8,963 bases of DNA, from assembly GCA_035688135.1 (NCBI GenBank), contig DASSNG010000063.1:1-8963 (forward strand), given 5' to 3'. Positions 1-6,040 of this stretch are shown here, one piece after another. Origin of the DNA: JAIFWC01 sp035688135 (lineage in GTDB: Bacteria > Patescibacteriota > Saccharimonadia > Saccharimonadales > UBA10212). Both the position numbers and the translations under genes were made by a program. The notes beneath the pieces are model-generated. The model was not told the DNA's origin. It saw only the letters and a list, made by a program, of their open reading frames with translations, and ran no database searches. Each line of letters opens with the position of its first letter. The stretch's first letter is position 1.

Positions 1-75
1 AGACAGCGACGAGGAAACTTTGATAATGTCGCCTAGGTGATAGGAATCAATTCAGACGGATTCCTGAATCTCTTT
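1..75 (+). other. Noncoding structured 3' flank of an upstream unit
   Basis: All three forward frames reach a stop by position 40 (TAG 34-36, TGA 38-40, TGA 21-23), so at most the last dozen codons of an upstream gene could lie here, and none of the three short tails is recognisable. Two possible hairpins are visible: GCGAC 6-10 with GTCGC 28-32, and AGGAATC 42-48 with GATTCCT 59-65. They lead directly into the terminator at 76-96, so this is probably the 3' end of an upstream transcript. In many bacteria rplK-rplA precede rplJ, but nothing here proves that. Confidence 0.4.
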
Positions 76-96
76 GGCCCGATAGGGCCGTTTTTT
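76..96 (+). terminator. Intrinsic terminator of the upstream transcript
   Basis: GGCCC (76-80), loop GATA, GGGCC (85-89), then G and six T (91-96). The 5-bp all-GC stem, which a T-G wobble can extend, with an immediate U tract is a classic rho-independent terminator. It separates the upstream transcript from the rplJ promoter about 20 bp downstream. Confidence 0.8.
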
Positions 97-115
97 ATGC
101 TCAAGAACAAGTACA

Positions 116-145
116 TTAACAAATTAAAGGTCGATAATTTGTAAT
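116..145 (+). promoter_or_regulatory. Predicted sigma-70-type promoter of rplJL
   Basis: TTAACA (116-121) matches the -35 consensus at 5 of 6 bases and TGTAAT (140-145) matches the -10 consensus at 5 of 6, with an 18-bp spacer in an AT-rich stretch. It lies between the upstream terminator and the structured rplJ leader. Transcription would begin near 152, giving a leader of about 175 nt. Confidence 0.55.
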
Positions 146-151
146 TAATCA

Positions 152-326
152 AAAAATCGTGCTTGGATGAAGTGCAAGGCGCTGGCGAGTACGCGACTGA
201 ATCGTATCTAGATATACGCTGAAGGAGCGACGGAGCCAGCAACACAGCAATTCGCCAAGAGCTTTGGCAGAGTTTGTGGCTCTGCCGCAAAGCAGGCCAA
301 AGCGGCACGGATTTTTGGAGGAACAT
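152..326 (+). promoter_or_regulatory. rplJ leader, putative L10-(L12)4 autoregulatory element
   Basis: In many bacteria the L10-L12 complex binds its own mRNA leader and represses rplJL. This leader can form several competing stems. GCTGGC 181-186 pairs with GCCAGC 235-240, enclosing hairpin CGTAT/ATACG (203-207/214-218). GAGCCA 233-238 pairs with TGGCTC 277-282, excluding the first stem. GGCAGAG 266-272 pairs with CTCTGCC 280-286. GCTTTGGC 261-268 is perfectly complementary to GCCAAAGC 296-303. TGCCGC 283-288 pairs with GCGGCA 302-307 and is followed by five T (312-316), like a weak terminator just before the ribosome binding site (317-321). The sequence shows the complementarity; L10 binding and the choice between attenuation and translational control are inferred from the family and position. 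Confidence 0.6.
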
Positions 327-848
327 ATGGCTTTAAGTAAAGAAAAGAAAGCCGAAGTCGTTGACGAAGTCGCACAGCTACTGAAAGATTCCAAACTGAC
401 GGTCGTGGCCAAATATCAGGGCACATCAGTCAAATCTATGCAGGAGCTGCGCCGGTCTTCGCGCGATAACGGCACCAGAGTCGTAGTTGTTAAGAACCGC
501 CTGTTCAAAAAAGCGGCTTCTGGCGACGAACGCTTTAAAGAAACAGACTTAAGCGCCCTGAACGGACAGCTGATGTACGCCTTCAACAGCGAAGACGAAG
601 TCGCTCCCGCCCAGAGCCTGGCAAGTTTTGCAAAGAACGAGCCGCAGATTGAGTTTGTAGCCGCCCTGACCGCAGAAGGCAAACTTCTGCCGGCCGAAGA
701 GGTCAAAGTCTTGGCAAGCCTGCCAAGCAAGAACCAGCTTATTGCTGAAACCGTTGCGATGCTGCTTAGCCCGGTTAACGACGTTACCAACGCGCTTTCC
801 GGCAACCTGCACGCCCTGTTAGACGGCGTGGAAGCGAAAGTAGCCTAA
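327..848 (+). CDS. rplJ: 50S ribosomal protein L10 (uL10)
   Basis: uL10 anchors the ribosomal stalk: its N-terminal domain binds 23S rRNA at the GTPase-associated centre and its C-terminal helix carries L7/L12 dimers. The 173-residue product has normal length for the family. Family features include the N-terminal ALSKEKK helix, the KYQGTSVKSMQELRR region (about 29-43), the RVVVVKNRLFKKA segment (51-63), the LPSKNQL motif (132-138) and a long C-terminal helix. I chose ATG 327 rather than the in-frame ATG at 264 because GGAGG (317-321) lies 5 nt upstream, the protein then begins like other L10s, and the upstream extension would consume the structured leader. rplL follows after 21 nt, so the two are co-transcribed. 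Confidence 0.97.
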   Translation: MALSKEKKAEVVDEVAQLLKDSKLTVVAKYQGTSVKSMQELRRSSRDNGTRVVVVKNRLFKKAASGDERFKETDLSALNGQLMYAFNSEDEVAPAQSLASFAKNEPQIEFVAALTAEGKLLPAEEVKVLASLPSKNQLIAETVAMLLSPVNDVTNALSGNLHALLDGVEAKVA

Positions 849-869
849 ATATTAAGAAGGAGATAAGAA

Positions 870-1250
870 ATGGCAGATGTAAAGAAACTGGCCGAAGAGC
901 TGACCAAGCTTACGGTTTTGGAAGTAAATGAACTAAAGAACGTCTTAAAAGACGAGTACGGCATTGAGCCGGCTGCTGCGGCTGTTGCCGTTGCCGGCCC
1001 GGCAGCTGGCGGCGACGCCGGTGCCGCCGAAGAAGCCAAGAGCGAATACGACGTCATGCTTAAGGACGCCGGCGCTCAGAAGGTAGCCGTAATCAAGGCC
1101 GTTAAGGACATTACCGGCTTAGGCTTAGGTGAAGCCAAGGCTATCGTAGACAGCGCTCCTAAGGCTGTCATCGAAAAGGCTAGCAAAGAAGACGCTGAAA
1201 ACGCCAAGAAAGCCCTGGAAGAGGCTGGCGCTACAGTCGAACTGGCCTAA
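870..1250 (+). CDS. rplL: 50S ribosomal protein L7/L12 (bL12)
   Basis: bL12 is the multicopy stalk protein that recruits and stimulates the translational GTPases EF-Tu, EF-G, IF2 and RF3. The 126-residue product shows the family's three parts: an N-terminal dimerisation helix pair (about 1-32, with LTKLTVLEVNELKNVL), an Ala/Gly-rich flexible hinge (about 33-55), and the globular C-terminal domain beginning EYDVMLKDAGAQKVAVIKAV, with the conserved GLGLGEAKAIVDSAPK and KKALEEAGATVEL segments. AAGGAG (857-862) lies 7 nt before the ATG, a strong ribosome binding site consistent with the several stalk copies per ribosome. Ends at TAA with a second TAA directly after it, then the terminator at 1266-1301. 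Confidence 0.98.
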   Translation: MADVKKLAEELTKLTVLEVNELKNVLKDEYGIEPAAAAVAVAGPAAGGDAGAAEEAKSEYDVMLKDAGAQKVAVIKAVKDITGLGLGEAKAIVDSAPKAVIEKASKEDAENAKKALEEAGATVELA

Positions 1251-1265
1251 TAAGGCAAAGGATGG

Positions 1266-1301
1266 AACCGCTCCGGGTTAACTGGGGCGGTTTTGTTTTT
1301 T
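1266..1301 (+). terminator. Intrinsic terminator after rplJL
   Basis: AACCGCTCC (1266-1274) pairs with GGGGCGGTT (1284-1292) over 9 bp with one G-U pair around a 9-nt loop, and the descending arm runs into a T-rich tract (1291-1301, one G). It closes the rplJL transcript and insulates the next gene. Confidence 0.9.
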
Positions 1302-1308
1302 ATCCACA
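1300..1308 (+). promoter_or_regulatory. Perfect consensus DnaA-box 9-mer
   Basis: TTATCCACA exactly matches the high-affinity DnaA-box consensus. It overlaps the last bases of the rplJL terminator's T tract and lies about 20 bp before the promoter-like elements of the next gene. On both strands of a 9-kb window a given 9-mer is expected about 0.07 times by chance. Function is unproven: one box does not make an origin, and dnaA is not in the window. Confidence 0.4.
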
Positions 1309-1324
1309 GACGGCTAAGCGGGCT

Positions 1325-1353
1325 TTGACTTGATATGCCTGGTATGGTACGTT
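1325..1353 (+). promoter_or_regulatory. Predicted promoter of the 170-residue unknown gene
   Basis: TTGACT (1325-1330, 5 of 6 to the -35 consensus) is followed after 17 bp by TACGTT (1348-1353), a weak -10. Overlapping it is TGGTATGGT (1340-1348), which fits an extended -10 without needing a -35. The two readings give start sites a few bases apart near 1355-1360. Some promoter is expected here because the strong terminator at 1266-1301 cuts the gene off from rplJL. Confidence 0.4.
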
Positions 1354-1362
1354 TGGGATGAA

Positions 1363-1385
1363 TATAGGGCAAACAAATACCTATA
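1363..1385 (+). repeat. Short inverted repeat in a 5' untranslated region
   Basis: TATAGG (1363-1368) and CCTATA (1380-1385) form a perfect 6-bp inverted repeat around 11 nt, between the predicted promoter and the ATG at 1411. It could be a weak RNA hairpin or a small operator half-site pair. The arms are AT-rich, so chance is possible. Confidence 0.3.
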
Positions 1386-1410
1386 GAGAGGTTGAGGGAA
1401 ACTAAAACAA

Positions 1411-1923
1411 ATGACAGATATACCAGATAAGCAGATTAAACGGCTTAGGGCTCTGATTGCAGAGGCCGAGACCGCCTTGGCAGCTACCAAAGAGCTGCTT
1501 ATTAGCCTTGTGGGCGACGATCCGGTGCTTACAGAGAAGGTAAAGGACAAGGCGCTTGGCAAAGTTATAGAAGGCGTTTTTGACGGCCAGAACATGGTTG
1601 GCAGCGATGGCAAAACCTATCCGGTGCCAGCTAACTACGCTTCTAAGTCCAAACTGGTCCAGGGAGACATTCTAAAACTGACAATCGCCGATGACGGCGC
1701 CTTTATGTATAAGCAAATCGGCCCGATTCCGCGCCGCCAGGTAGTCGGCGTACTGCAGCAGAAGGACGGCCACTATTTTGTGGATGTAGACGGCAAGCAG
1801 TACCGTGTGCTGCTGGCCAGCGTCACCTACTTTAAAGCCAAGCCGGGCGACCAGGTGAGCGTGAACATTCCAGAAGACACCACCGTTGACGCCGAGTGGG
1901 CCGCCCTTGAAGCCGCACTTTAG
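1411..1923 (+). CDS. Unknown protein with a coiled-coil N-terminus and duplicated beta unit
   Basis: I cannot assign a function. The 170-residue acidic, soluble product has no signal peptide or membrane segment. Residues 5-35 form an Ala/Leu/Glu-rich amphipathic helix (probable coiled coil). The rest is beta-rich and internally repeated: residues 58-92 align without gaps to 119-153 with 12 identities (DG..V..DGK.Y.V, then K...GD.....I), a 61-residue period. The GD(I/V) turn ahead of alternating hydrophobics recalls small OB or TRAM-like barrels, but this is a guess. A similar protein is, to my recollection, widespread in Saccharibacteria and sometimes labelled hypothetical. The start is ATG 1411; the only purine-rich element, GAGGG (1394-1398), is 12 nt away, so initiation looks weak. 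No terminator separates it from dnaX 69 nt downstream. Confidence 0.85.
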   Translation: MTDIPDKQIKRLRALIAEAETALAATKELLISLVGDDPVLTEKVKDKALGKVIEGVFDGQNMVGSDGKTYPVPANYASKSKLVQGDILKLTIADDGAFMYKQIGPIPRRQVVGVLQQKDGHYFVDVDGKQYRVLLASVTYFKAKPGDQVSVNIPEDTTVDAEWAALEAAL

Positions 1924-1939
1924 CCACAGTTAATTCACA
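1920..1939 (+). promoter_or_regulatory. Two DnaA-box-like 9-mers upstream of dnaX
   Basis: TTAGCCACA (1920-1928, one mismatch to TTATCCACA) and TAATTCACA (1931-1939, two mismatches) lie in the same orientation 11 bp apart, about one helical turn. The first overlaps the stop codon of the preceding gene. They sit about 40-60 bp upstream of the dnaX -10 hexamer. DnaA control of dnaX is possible, but degenerate boxes are common by chance. Confidence 0.25.
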
Positions 1940-1978
1940 GGCATCAAATCACAACACGCTAGCAGCGGTCTTTAAGGG

Positions 1979-1984
1979 TATAAT
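1979..1984 (+). promoter_or_regulatory. Consensus -10 hexamer 8 nt before the dnaX ATG
   Basis: TATAAT is a perfect -10 element and only 8 nt separate it from ATG 1993. Transcription normally starts about 7 nt past the hexamer, so the mRNA would begin within a base or two of the start codon and be leaderless. No good -35 is visible 16-18 bp upstream, and there is no usable Shine-Dalgarno site (AAGG 1986-1989 is too close to the ATG). Confidence 0.6.
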
Positions 1985-1992
1985 TAAGGCCA

Positions 1993-3417
1993 ATGGGACA
2001 AGCTTTATATCGCAAGTACCGTTCAAGGTCTTTTGAAGAAGTTGTAGGCCAGGAACACATCACCAAAACCCTACGCCAGGCCATCAAGGCCGGCCGGATT
2101 AGCCATGCTTATTTATTTACCGGTCCCAGAGGCGTAGGCAAGACCAGCATAGCCCGGATTTTGGCCCACGAGGTGAACGAACTGCCCTATAAAGATGATT
2201 CCGTGCACCTGGATATCATAGAAATCGACGCAGCCAGCAACCGCCGCATAGACGAAGTACGTGATTTGCGCGATAAAGTGCGGATTGCGCCGGCAGCGGC
2301 CCGCTACAAGGTGTATATCATTGACGAAGTGCACATGCTGACCCGCGAGGCCTTTAATGCGCTTTTAAAGACGTTAGAGGAGCCTCCGGCCCACTGCATC
2401 TTCATCCTGGCGACCACAGAAGCCCATAAGCTGCCCGAAACGATTGTCAGCCGTACTCAGCGCTTTGAATTCAAGACTATAGCCGCTCCGGTGATGGCGG
2501 GCCACCTGGCCGATATCGCCAAGAAGGAAAAGATAAATATAGACAAAGCGGCTTTGGAACTGCTGGCTGAGTTCGGGCAGGGAAGTTTTAGGGACAGCAT
2601 AGGCTATTTGGACCAGCTGAGCTCGCTTGGCAAAAAGATTACAGAAGATGACGTGCGCGAACTGCTGGGGATGCCTTCTGCCGCTACCGTCAGTGATGTG
2701 CTGGCGGCGGTTAGTGCGCGTGATATGAAAGCATTGAGCGAATCCCTGGAAAACGCCGCCGGCAAAGGCGCCGGAGCGGCTGAGCTGGCGTCCTCCATCG
2801 CCAAAAAACTGCGCAGCCTGGCTTCGGAAGGCAAGGCTTCGGCACCCGATATAAAGCTTTTGAAGGAGCTTGCGGAAGTAAAGGCCAGCTCCCGCCCACA
2901 GGAGCTGTTAGAGATAGTGCTGCTGCAGGCCGCGGCTCCAGATGTAGCGCCGCCGCCGGTTAACACCGCTACCGCTAGTGTGCCCAAAGCCAAAAAAGAA
3001 GAGAAAACCGTAGAAGCCAAAGTTGAAACCACCGAAACAACAGTGGTGCAGGAAACTGAAGAAGTCAGGGAAAAAAGCGAATTTGAACTGGACAGCTGGG
3101 GTGAGGTGCTGGACGCCGCTAAACAGCGGGCCGCGTCTATTTATACCGCCCTGCGCCTGGCACGACCGTCTTTGGACGGCAATCATCTGGTGCTGGCTTT
3201 TGAGTTCCCGCTGCATCAGAAAAAACTGGATCAGGCCAAGAATAAGGCGATGGTGGCGGAAATCATCGAGCAGCTCTGCGGCAGCAAGCTTATAATTGAA
3301 AGCGTAGTTGATAAAAGCGTTTCTTCGCGCAGAGAAGAGGAGCCGGAGCCGGTTGAGAACCCGGCTATAAGTTCCATAACCAATATATTCGGCACAGCCG
3401 AAATGATAGAGACCTAA
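1993..3417 (+). CDS. dnaX: DNA polymerase III subunit gamma/tau (clamp-loader ATPase)
   Basis: DnaX is the AAA+ motor of the clamp loader, which opens the sliding clamp and places it on primed DNA; tau-length forms also bind the polymerase and DnaB. The 474-residue protein has the family start (ALYRKYRSRSFEEVVGQEHI), Walker A GPRGVGKT (44-51), IEIDAASN (76-83), Walker B IIDEVH (109-114), sensor 1 ILATTE (138-143), the SRC motif changed to SRT (153-155, Arg kept) and sensor 2 GSFRDS (197-202). Residues 207-315 are the collar domain, 316-365 a charged, Pro/Lys/Glu-rich linker, and 366-445 a small C-terminal domain. The four-cysteine zinc module normally between Walker A and IEIDAAS is absent: that stretch is 24 residues against about 38 in E. 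coli. dnaB starts 6 nt after the stop. An A6 tract (2992-2997) lies in the linker. Confidence 0.96.
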   Translation: MGQALYRKYRSRSFEEVVGQEHITKTLRQAIKAGRISHAYLFTGPRGVGKTSIARILAHEVNELPYKDDSVHLDIIEIDAASNRRIDEVRDLRDKVRIAPAAARYKVYIIDEVHMLTREAFNALLKTLEEPPAHCIFILATTEAHKLPETIVSRTQRFEFKTIAAPVMAGHLADIAKKEKINIDKAALELLAEFGQGSFRDSIGYLDQLSSLGKKITEDDVRELLGMPSAATVSDVLAAVSARDMKALSESLENAAGKGAGAAELASSIAKKLRSLASEGKASAPDIKLLKELAEVKASSRPQELLEIVLLQAAAPDVAPPPVNTATASVPKAKKEEKTVEAKVETTETTVVQETEEVREKSEFELDSWGEVLDAAKQRAASIYTALRLARPSLDGNHLVLAFEFPLHQKKLDQAKNKAMVAEIIEQLCGSKLIIESVVDKSVSSRREEEPEPVENPAISSITNIFGTAEMIET

Positions 3418-3423
3418 AAAGAT

Positions 3424-4788
3424 ATGGCCAGAACATCCGACACATCAAACCCGCCCCAGAACCTTGACGTTGAATCCAGCCTGCTGGGCAGCCTGCTGAT
3501 AGACGGCGACGCCTTTCTGAAAATTAGCGACCAAGTAACGGCCGAAGACTTCTTTGACAAGAAGCACGCCACCATATTTGCCGCCATGAAATCGCTGCAT
3601 GATAAGCGGCGGCCAATCGACATTTTGACTTTAAGCGAGCAGCTTAAATCTGATTCCCAGTTGGACCTGGTTGGCGGAAGCAGCTACCTGACAGAGCTTA
3701 CCAATACCGTCCCCACCGCCGCCCACGTGGAGCAATATGCCGAAATCGTAGCCGATAAATCCATCCGCCGCCGGCTGATAGACGCTTCCCGGGATATAGC
3801 CAATGTAAGTACCGATGAAAGCAAATCTCTTCAGGAGCTTATAGAAGAAGCCGAAACCCGCCTGTTTGACGTCAGCCAAAAGCACGTCCGCCAGGACATA
3901 ACCAGCCTGGAATCAATCCTGGGAGACAGTTTTGACCGGCTGGACGACCTGCACCGCAACAAAGGCGGCCTTCGCGGCATAGCCACCGGCCTTAAAGACT
4001 TGGATAAGCTGCTGGCCGGTTTGCAGCGCTCCGATTTGATAGTGATTGCCGCCCGCCCGTCCATGGGAAAGACCGCTCTGATGCTTAATATAGCGCTGAA
4101 CATCGCCACCAAGGCCAACCAGGGCTCCGTATTGCTGTTCAGCCTGGAAATGAGCAAGGAACAGCTGGTAGACAGGCTTTTGGCGGCAGAAGCCGGCGTG
4201 GACGCCTGGAAACTGCGTACCGGCGAAGGATTGACCGACAAGGACTTTGAACGACTGAGCGCCGGAATGGGCGAACTGGCCGAAGCGCCGATTTTCATTG
4301 ACGACACATCGGGTATTACCGTCAGCGACCTGCGCACCAAGGCCCGGCGGCTGCATCACCAGCATCCGCTGGCAGCCGTGATGGTGGACTATTTGCAGCT
4401 GATGAGCGGCGGTTCGCGCTTTGCCAGCATGGCTAACCGGGTGCAGGAAATATCCGAAATCAGCCGCAGCCTGAAGATTCTGGCGCGCGAACTGAACGTG
4501 CCGGTAATCGCCCTGAGCCAGCTGAGCCGTTCCGTGGAAAACCGCAGCCCGCAGATTCCGCAGCTGGCCGACCTGCGCGAATCAGGTTCTATTGAGCAGG
4601 ACGCGGATGTAGTGGCCTTTTTATACCGCGAAGAGTATTACAACCCTGATTCCGACCGCAAGAACATTACCGACATATTGGTTAAAAAACACCGCAACGG
4701 GCCGGTTAGGAACATAGAACTTTACTTTGACCGCGAACGCCAGCGTTTCCGCGACCTTGACGTCAGCCACGACCAGCCTTTTGAATAG
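3424..4788 (+). CDS. dnaB: Replicative DNA helicase DnaB
   Basis: DnaB is the hexameric 5'-3' helicase that unwinds DNA at the replication fork and recruits primase. The 454-residue protein has the N-terminal helical domain (about 10-115: NLDVESSLLGSLL, PIDILTLSEQL, NTVPTAA) and, after a linker helix, the RecA-like ATPase domain. Visible motifs are ATGLKDLDKLLAGL (187-200), Walker A RPSMGKTA (211-218), the catalytic glutamate in SLEMS (E242), Walker B MVDYLQLM (320-327), the ALSQLSR glutamine (Q366), DLRESGSIEQDAD (383-395) and the arginine-finger segment KKHRNGP (421-427). No intein or insertion. It starts 6 nt after dnaX with no Shine-Dalgarno site, so translation is probably coupled to dnaX, placing clamp loader and helicase, which contact each other in the replisome, in one unit. 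Confidence 0.97.
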   Translation: MARTSDTSNPPQNLDVESSLLGSLLIDGDAFLKISDQVTAEDFFDKKHATIFAAMKSLHDKRRPIDILTLSEQLKSDSQLDLVGGSSYLTELTNTVPTAAHVEQYAEIVADKSIRRRLIDASRDIANVSTDESKSLQELIEEAETRLFDVSQKHVRQDITSLESILGDSFDRLDDLHRNKGGLRGIATGLKDLDKLLAGLQRSDLIVIAARPSMGKTALMLNIALNIATKANQGSVLLFSLEMSKEQLVDRLLAAEAGVDAWKLRTGEGLTDKDFERLSAGMGELAEAPIFIDDTSGITVSDLRTKARRLHHQHPLAAVMVDYLQLMSGGSRFASMANRVQEISEISRSLKILARELNVPVIALSQLSRSVENRSPQIPQLADLRESGSIEQDADVVAFLYREEYYNPDSDRKNITDILVKKHRNGPVRNIELYFDRERQRFRDLDVSHDQPFE

Positions 4789-4805
4789 GAAACCCTTAAT
4801 TCAAG

Positions 4806-4834
4806 AAGACATAAAGCGCTTTAAGCGATATACT
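4806..4834 (+). promoter_or_regulatory. Predicted promoter of the membrane protein gene, leaderless
   Basis: AAGACA (4806-4811, 4 of 6 to the -35 consensus) is followed after 17 bp by TATACT (4829-4834, 5 of 6 to the -10 consensus). Only 7 nt then precede ATG 4842, so the transcript should begin at or next to the start codon. A perfect 10-bp palindrome, AAAGCGCTTT (4813-4822), lies in the spacer, where a bound repressor would block RNA polymerase; that role is speculation. Confidence 0.5.
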
Positions 4835-4841
4835 TTAGCTT

Positions 4842-6017
4842 ATGTTTAATGCGTCCTGGAGGCGTTTTTTTGAGCTTAAACTAAGCCTGCCATTGATGAT
4901 AATCGTGGCCCTTGGCATAGTCGTTACCCTGTGGCACATAGGCTCATCGCCTGCCTATCTGAGCCCTGACGGCGCGTCAGCCCGAGCTGCCAGCAGCAGC
5001 CTGACGCAGATTTATCATCATCCGGTGAACTTGCCGCATAAACTGGTGCTATTCGGCGTGTCTAAATTAAGCACTAACTTAACTGTGCTTAGGCTGGCTT
5101 CTTATATAGCCGGAATAATCTTTGCAATCAGCTTTTATAAATTATCCAAAGGCCTGTTTGGGAAGATGGTGGGCTTTTTAAGCACGATGATTTTCTGCCT
5201 GAGCCCTTTCTTTGTAATTCCCGGCCGCCGGGTATCGGCCTCAATCCTGCTGTTCGCGCCGGTAGCCATTATGGCCTTATACGCCTGGTTTATTAGAACG
5301 GAAAAGAAATCGGCGGCCTGGCTGGCCCTGATGATAGCCGCAGGACTGCTGGCTTACACCCCGGGAATAATATTATGGATGATAGGCGCGGCGGTTATCT
5401 ACCGCAAGAAACTGGCTGAATCAATACAGCTGGTACCGGCCTGGATGGTCGGCGCCGGAACAACCGTATTTTTACTGCTACTTATTCCTGCTATTGTCTC
5501 TATCTTCCATGATTGGCGTTCAGTGGAAACATATCTGTTAGTGCCGGCTCACTGGGCTGCGCCACTAACCATATTAAAGAACTTTGGGCTGATGATTATG
5601 GCGCTGTTCATCCAGACGCCGCATAACGACGTGCTGATGCTGGGACGCCTGCCGGTGCTGGACGTAATACAGACGGCGCTGGTGGTTTTTGGTTCGTTCG
5701 CCCTGTGGATTGCGGCCCCCAAAAAGGTATATGCATATGTAGCGGCCATGCTGTTCGCGGTGGCGGTAGCGGCCGTAAATAACGACACCAAGCTGCTGTT
5801 TCTGGGGCTTGCGCCCATGGGCCTGCTGATGGCGGCCGGCCTTAGGTACTTGTACGTGGAGTGGCGCGCCGTTTTTCCGCGCAATCCAATAGCCAAATCC
5901 CTGGCTTTGCTGTGCATGGTAGTGCTTGTGGCCGTGCAGCTGCTTTATGGGCTTAGATACAGCCTGCAGGCCTGGCCGGACACGCAAGCCACCAAGAACA
6001 CTTACGTGATAAAATAG
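4842..6017 (+). CDS. Polytopic membrane protein, GT-C glycosyltransferase-like
   Basis: The 391-residue product is an integral membrane protein with about nine to eleven hydrophobic segments (roughly 15-34, 82-99, 109-127, 132-151, 158-186, 200-222, 246-258, 275-291, 297-312, 317-334, 350-369). The overall plan, one helix, then an exterior loop holding an acidic residue (YLSPDGAS, D43), then many helices, resembles GT-C enzymes of the PMT/ArnT type, which transfer sugars from polyprenyl-phosphate donors outside the membrane. The family usually shows an acidic pair such as DE at this loop; here it is DG, and no second signature is clear. A glycan flippase or polymerase, or an orphan membrane protein, remains possible. 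It sits between replication genes with its own predicted promoter and no terminator before or after. ATG 4842 is favoured by the hexamer 7 nt upstream. Confidence 0.6.
   Translation: MFNASWRRFFELKLSLPLMIIVALGIVVTLWHIGSSPAYLSPDGASARAASSSLTQIYHHPVNLPHKLVLFGVSKLSTNLTVLRLASYIAGIIFAISFYKLSKGLFGKMVGFLSTMIFCLSPFFVIPGRRVSASILLFAPVAIMALYAWFIRTEKKSAAWLALMIAAGLLAYTPGIILWMIGAAVIYRKKLAESIQLVPAWMVGAGTTVFLLLLIPAIVSIFHDWRSVETYLLVPAHWAAPLTILKNFGLMIMALFIQTPHNDVLMLGRLPVLDVIQTALVVFGSFALWIAAPKKVYAYVAAMLFAVAVAAVNNDTKLLFLGLAPMGLLMAAGLRYLYVEWRAVFPRNPIAKSLALLCMVVLVAVQLLYGLRYSLQAWPDTQATKNTYVIK
6007..6015 (+). promoter_or_regulatory. Extended -10 promoter candidate for ybaB-recR
   Basis: TGATAAAAT gives the TG-n motif directly before TAAAAT (6010-6015), an extended -10 with 5 of 6 hexamer matches, at the very end of the preceding gene and overlapping its last codons. 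A start near 6022 would leave about 19 nt carrying the ribosome binding site AGGAGG (6031-6036). No good -35 is seen, as is common with extended -10 promoters. Confidence 0.4.
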
Positions 6018-6040
6018 ATTGAACGCGCATAGGAGGAATT

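Noticed and set aside
1..40. 3' end of an upstream gene such as rplA
   Set aside because: None of the three short reading-frame tails resembles an L1 C-terminus, so no gene was called.
264..326. N-terminal extension of rplJ from an upstream in-frame ATG at 264
   Set aside because: It would translate through the structured leader and terminator-like hairpin, and has no family similarity; ATG 327 has GGAGG 5 nt upstream and gives a normal L10 N-terminus.
1300..1939. Replication origin
   Set aside because: Only one perfect DnaA box, no AT-rich unwinding element or clustered boxes, no dnaA or dnaN nearby, and the region is mostly coding.
2604..3032. Long reverse-strand open frame over dnaX
   Set aside because: It is low-complexity Ser/Ala-rich, antisense to a well-conserved coding region, and has no promoter or ribosome binding site; similar reverse frames over rplJ, dnaB, recR and cysS were rejected for the same reason.
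3070..3077. Second A6G slippery site in dnaX
   Set aside because: The phase (GAA AAA AGC) does not allow standard -1 re-pairing, unlike the E. coli A AAA AAG site.
3023..3295. Overlapping + strand frame inside dnaX
   Set aside because: It lies out of frame over the linker and C-terminal domain of dnaX, and its Trp/Lys/Arg-rich translation looks like no known protein.
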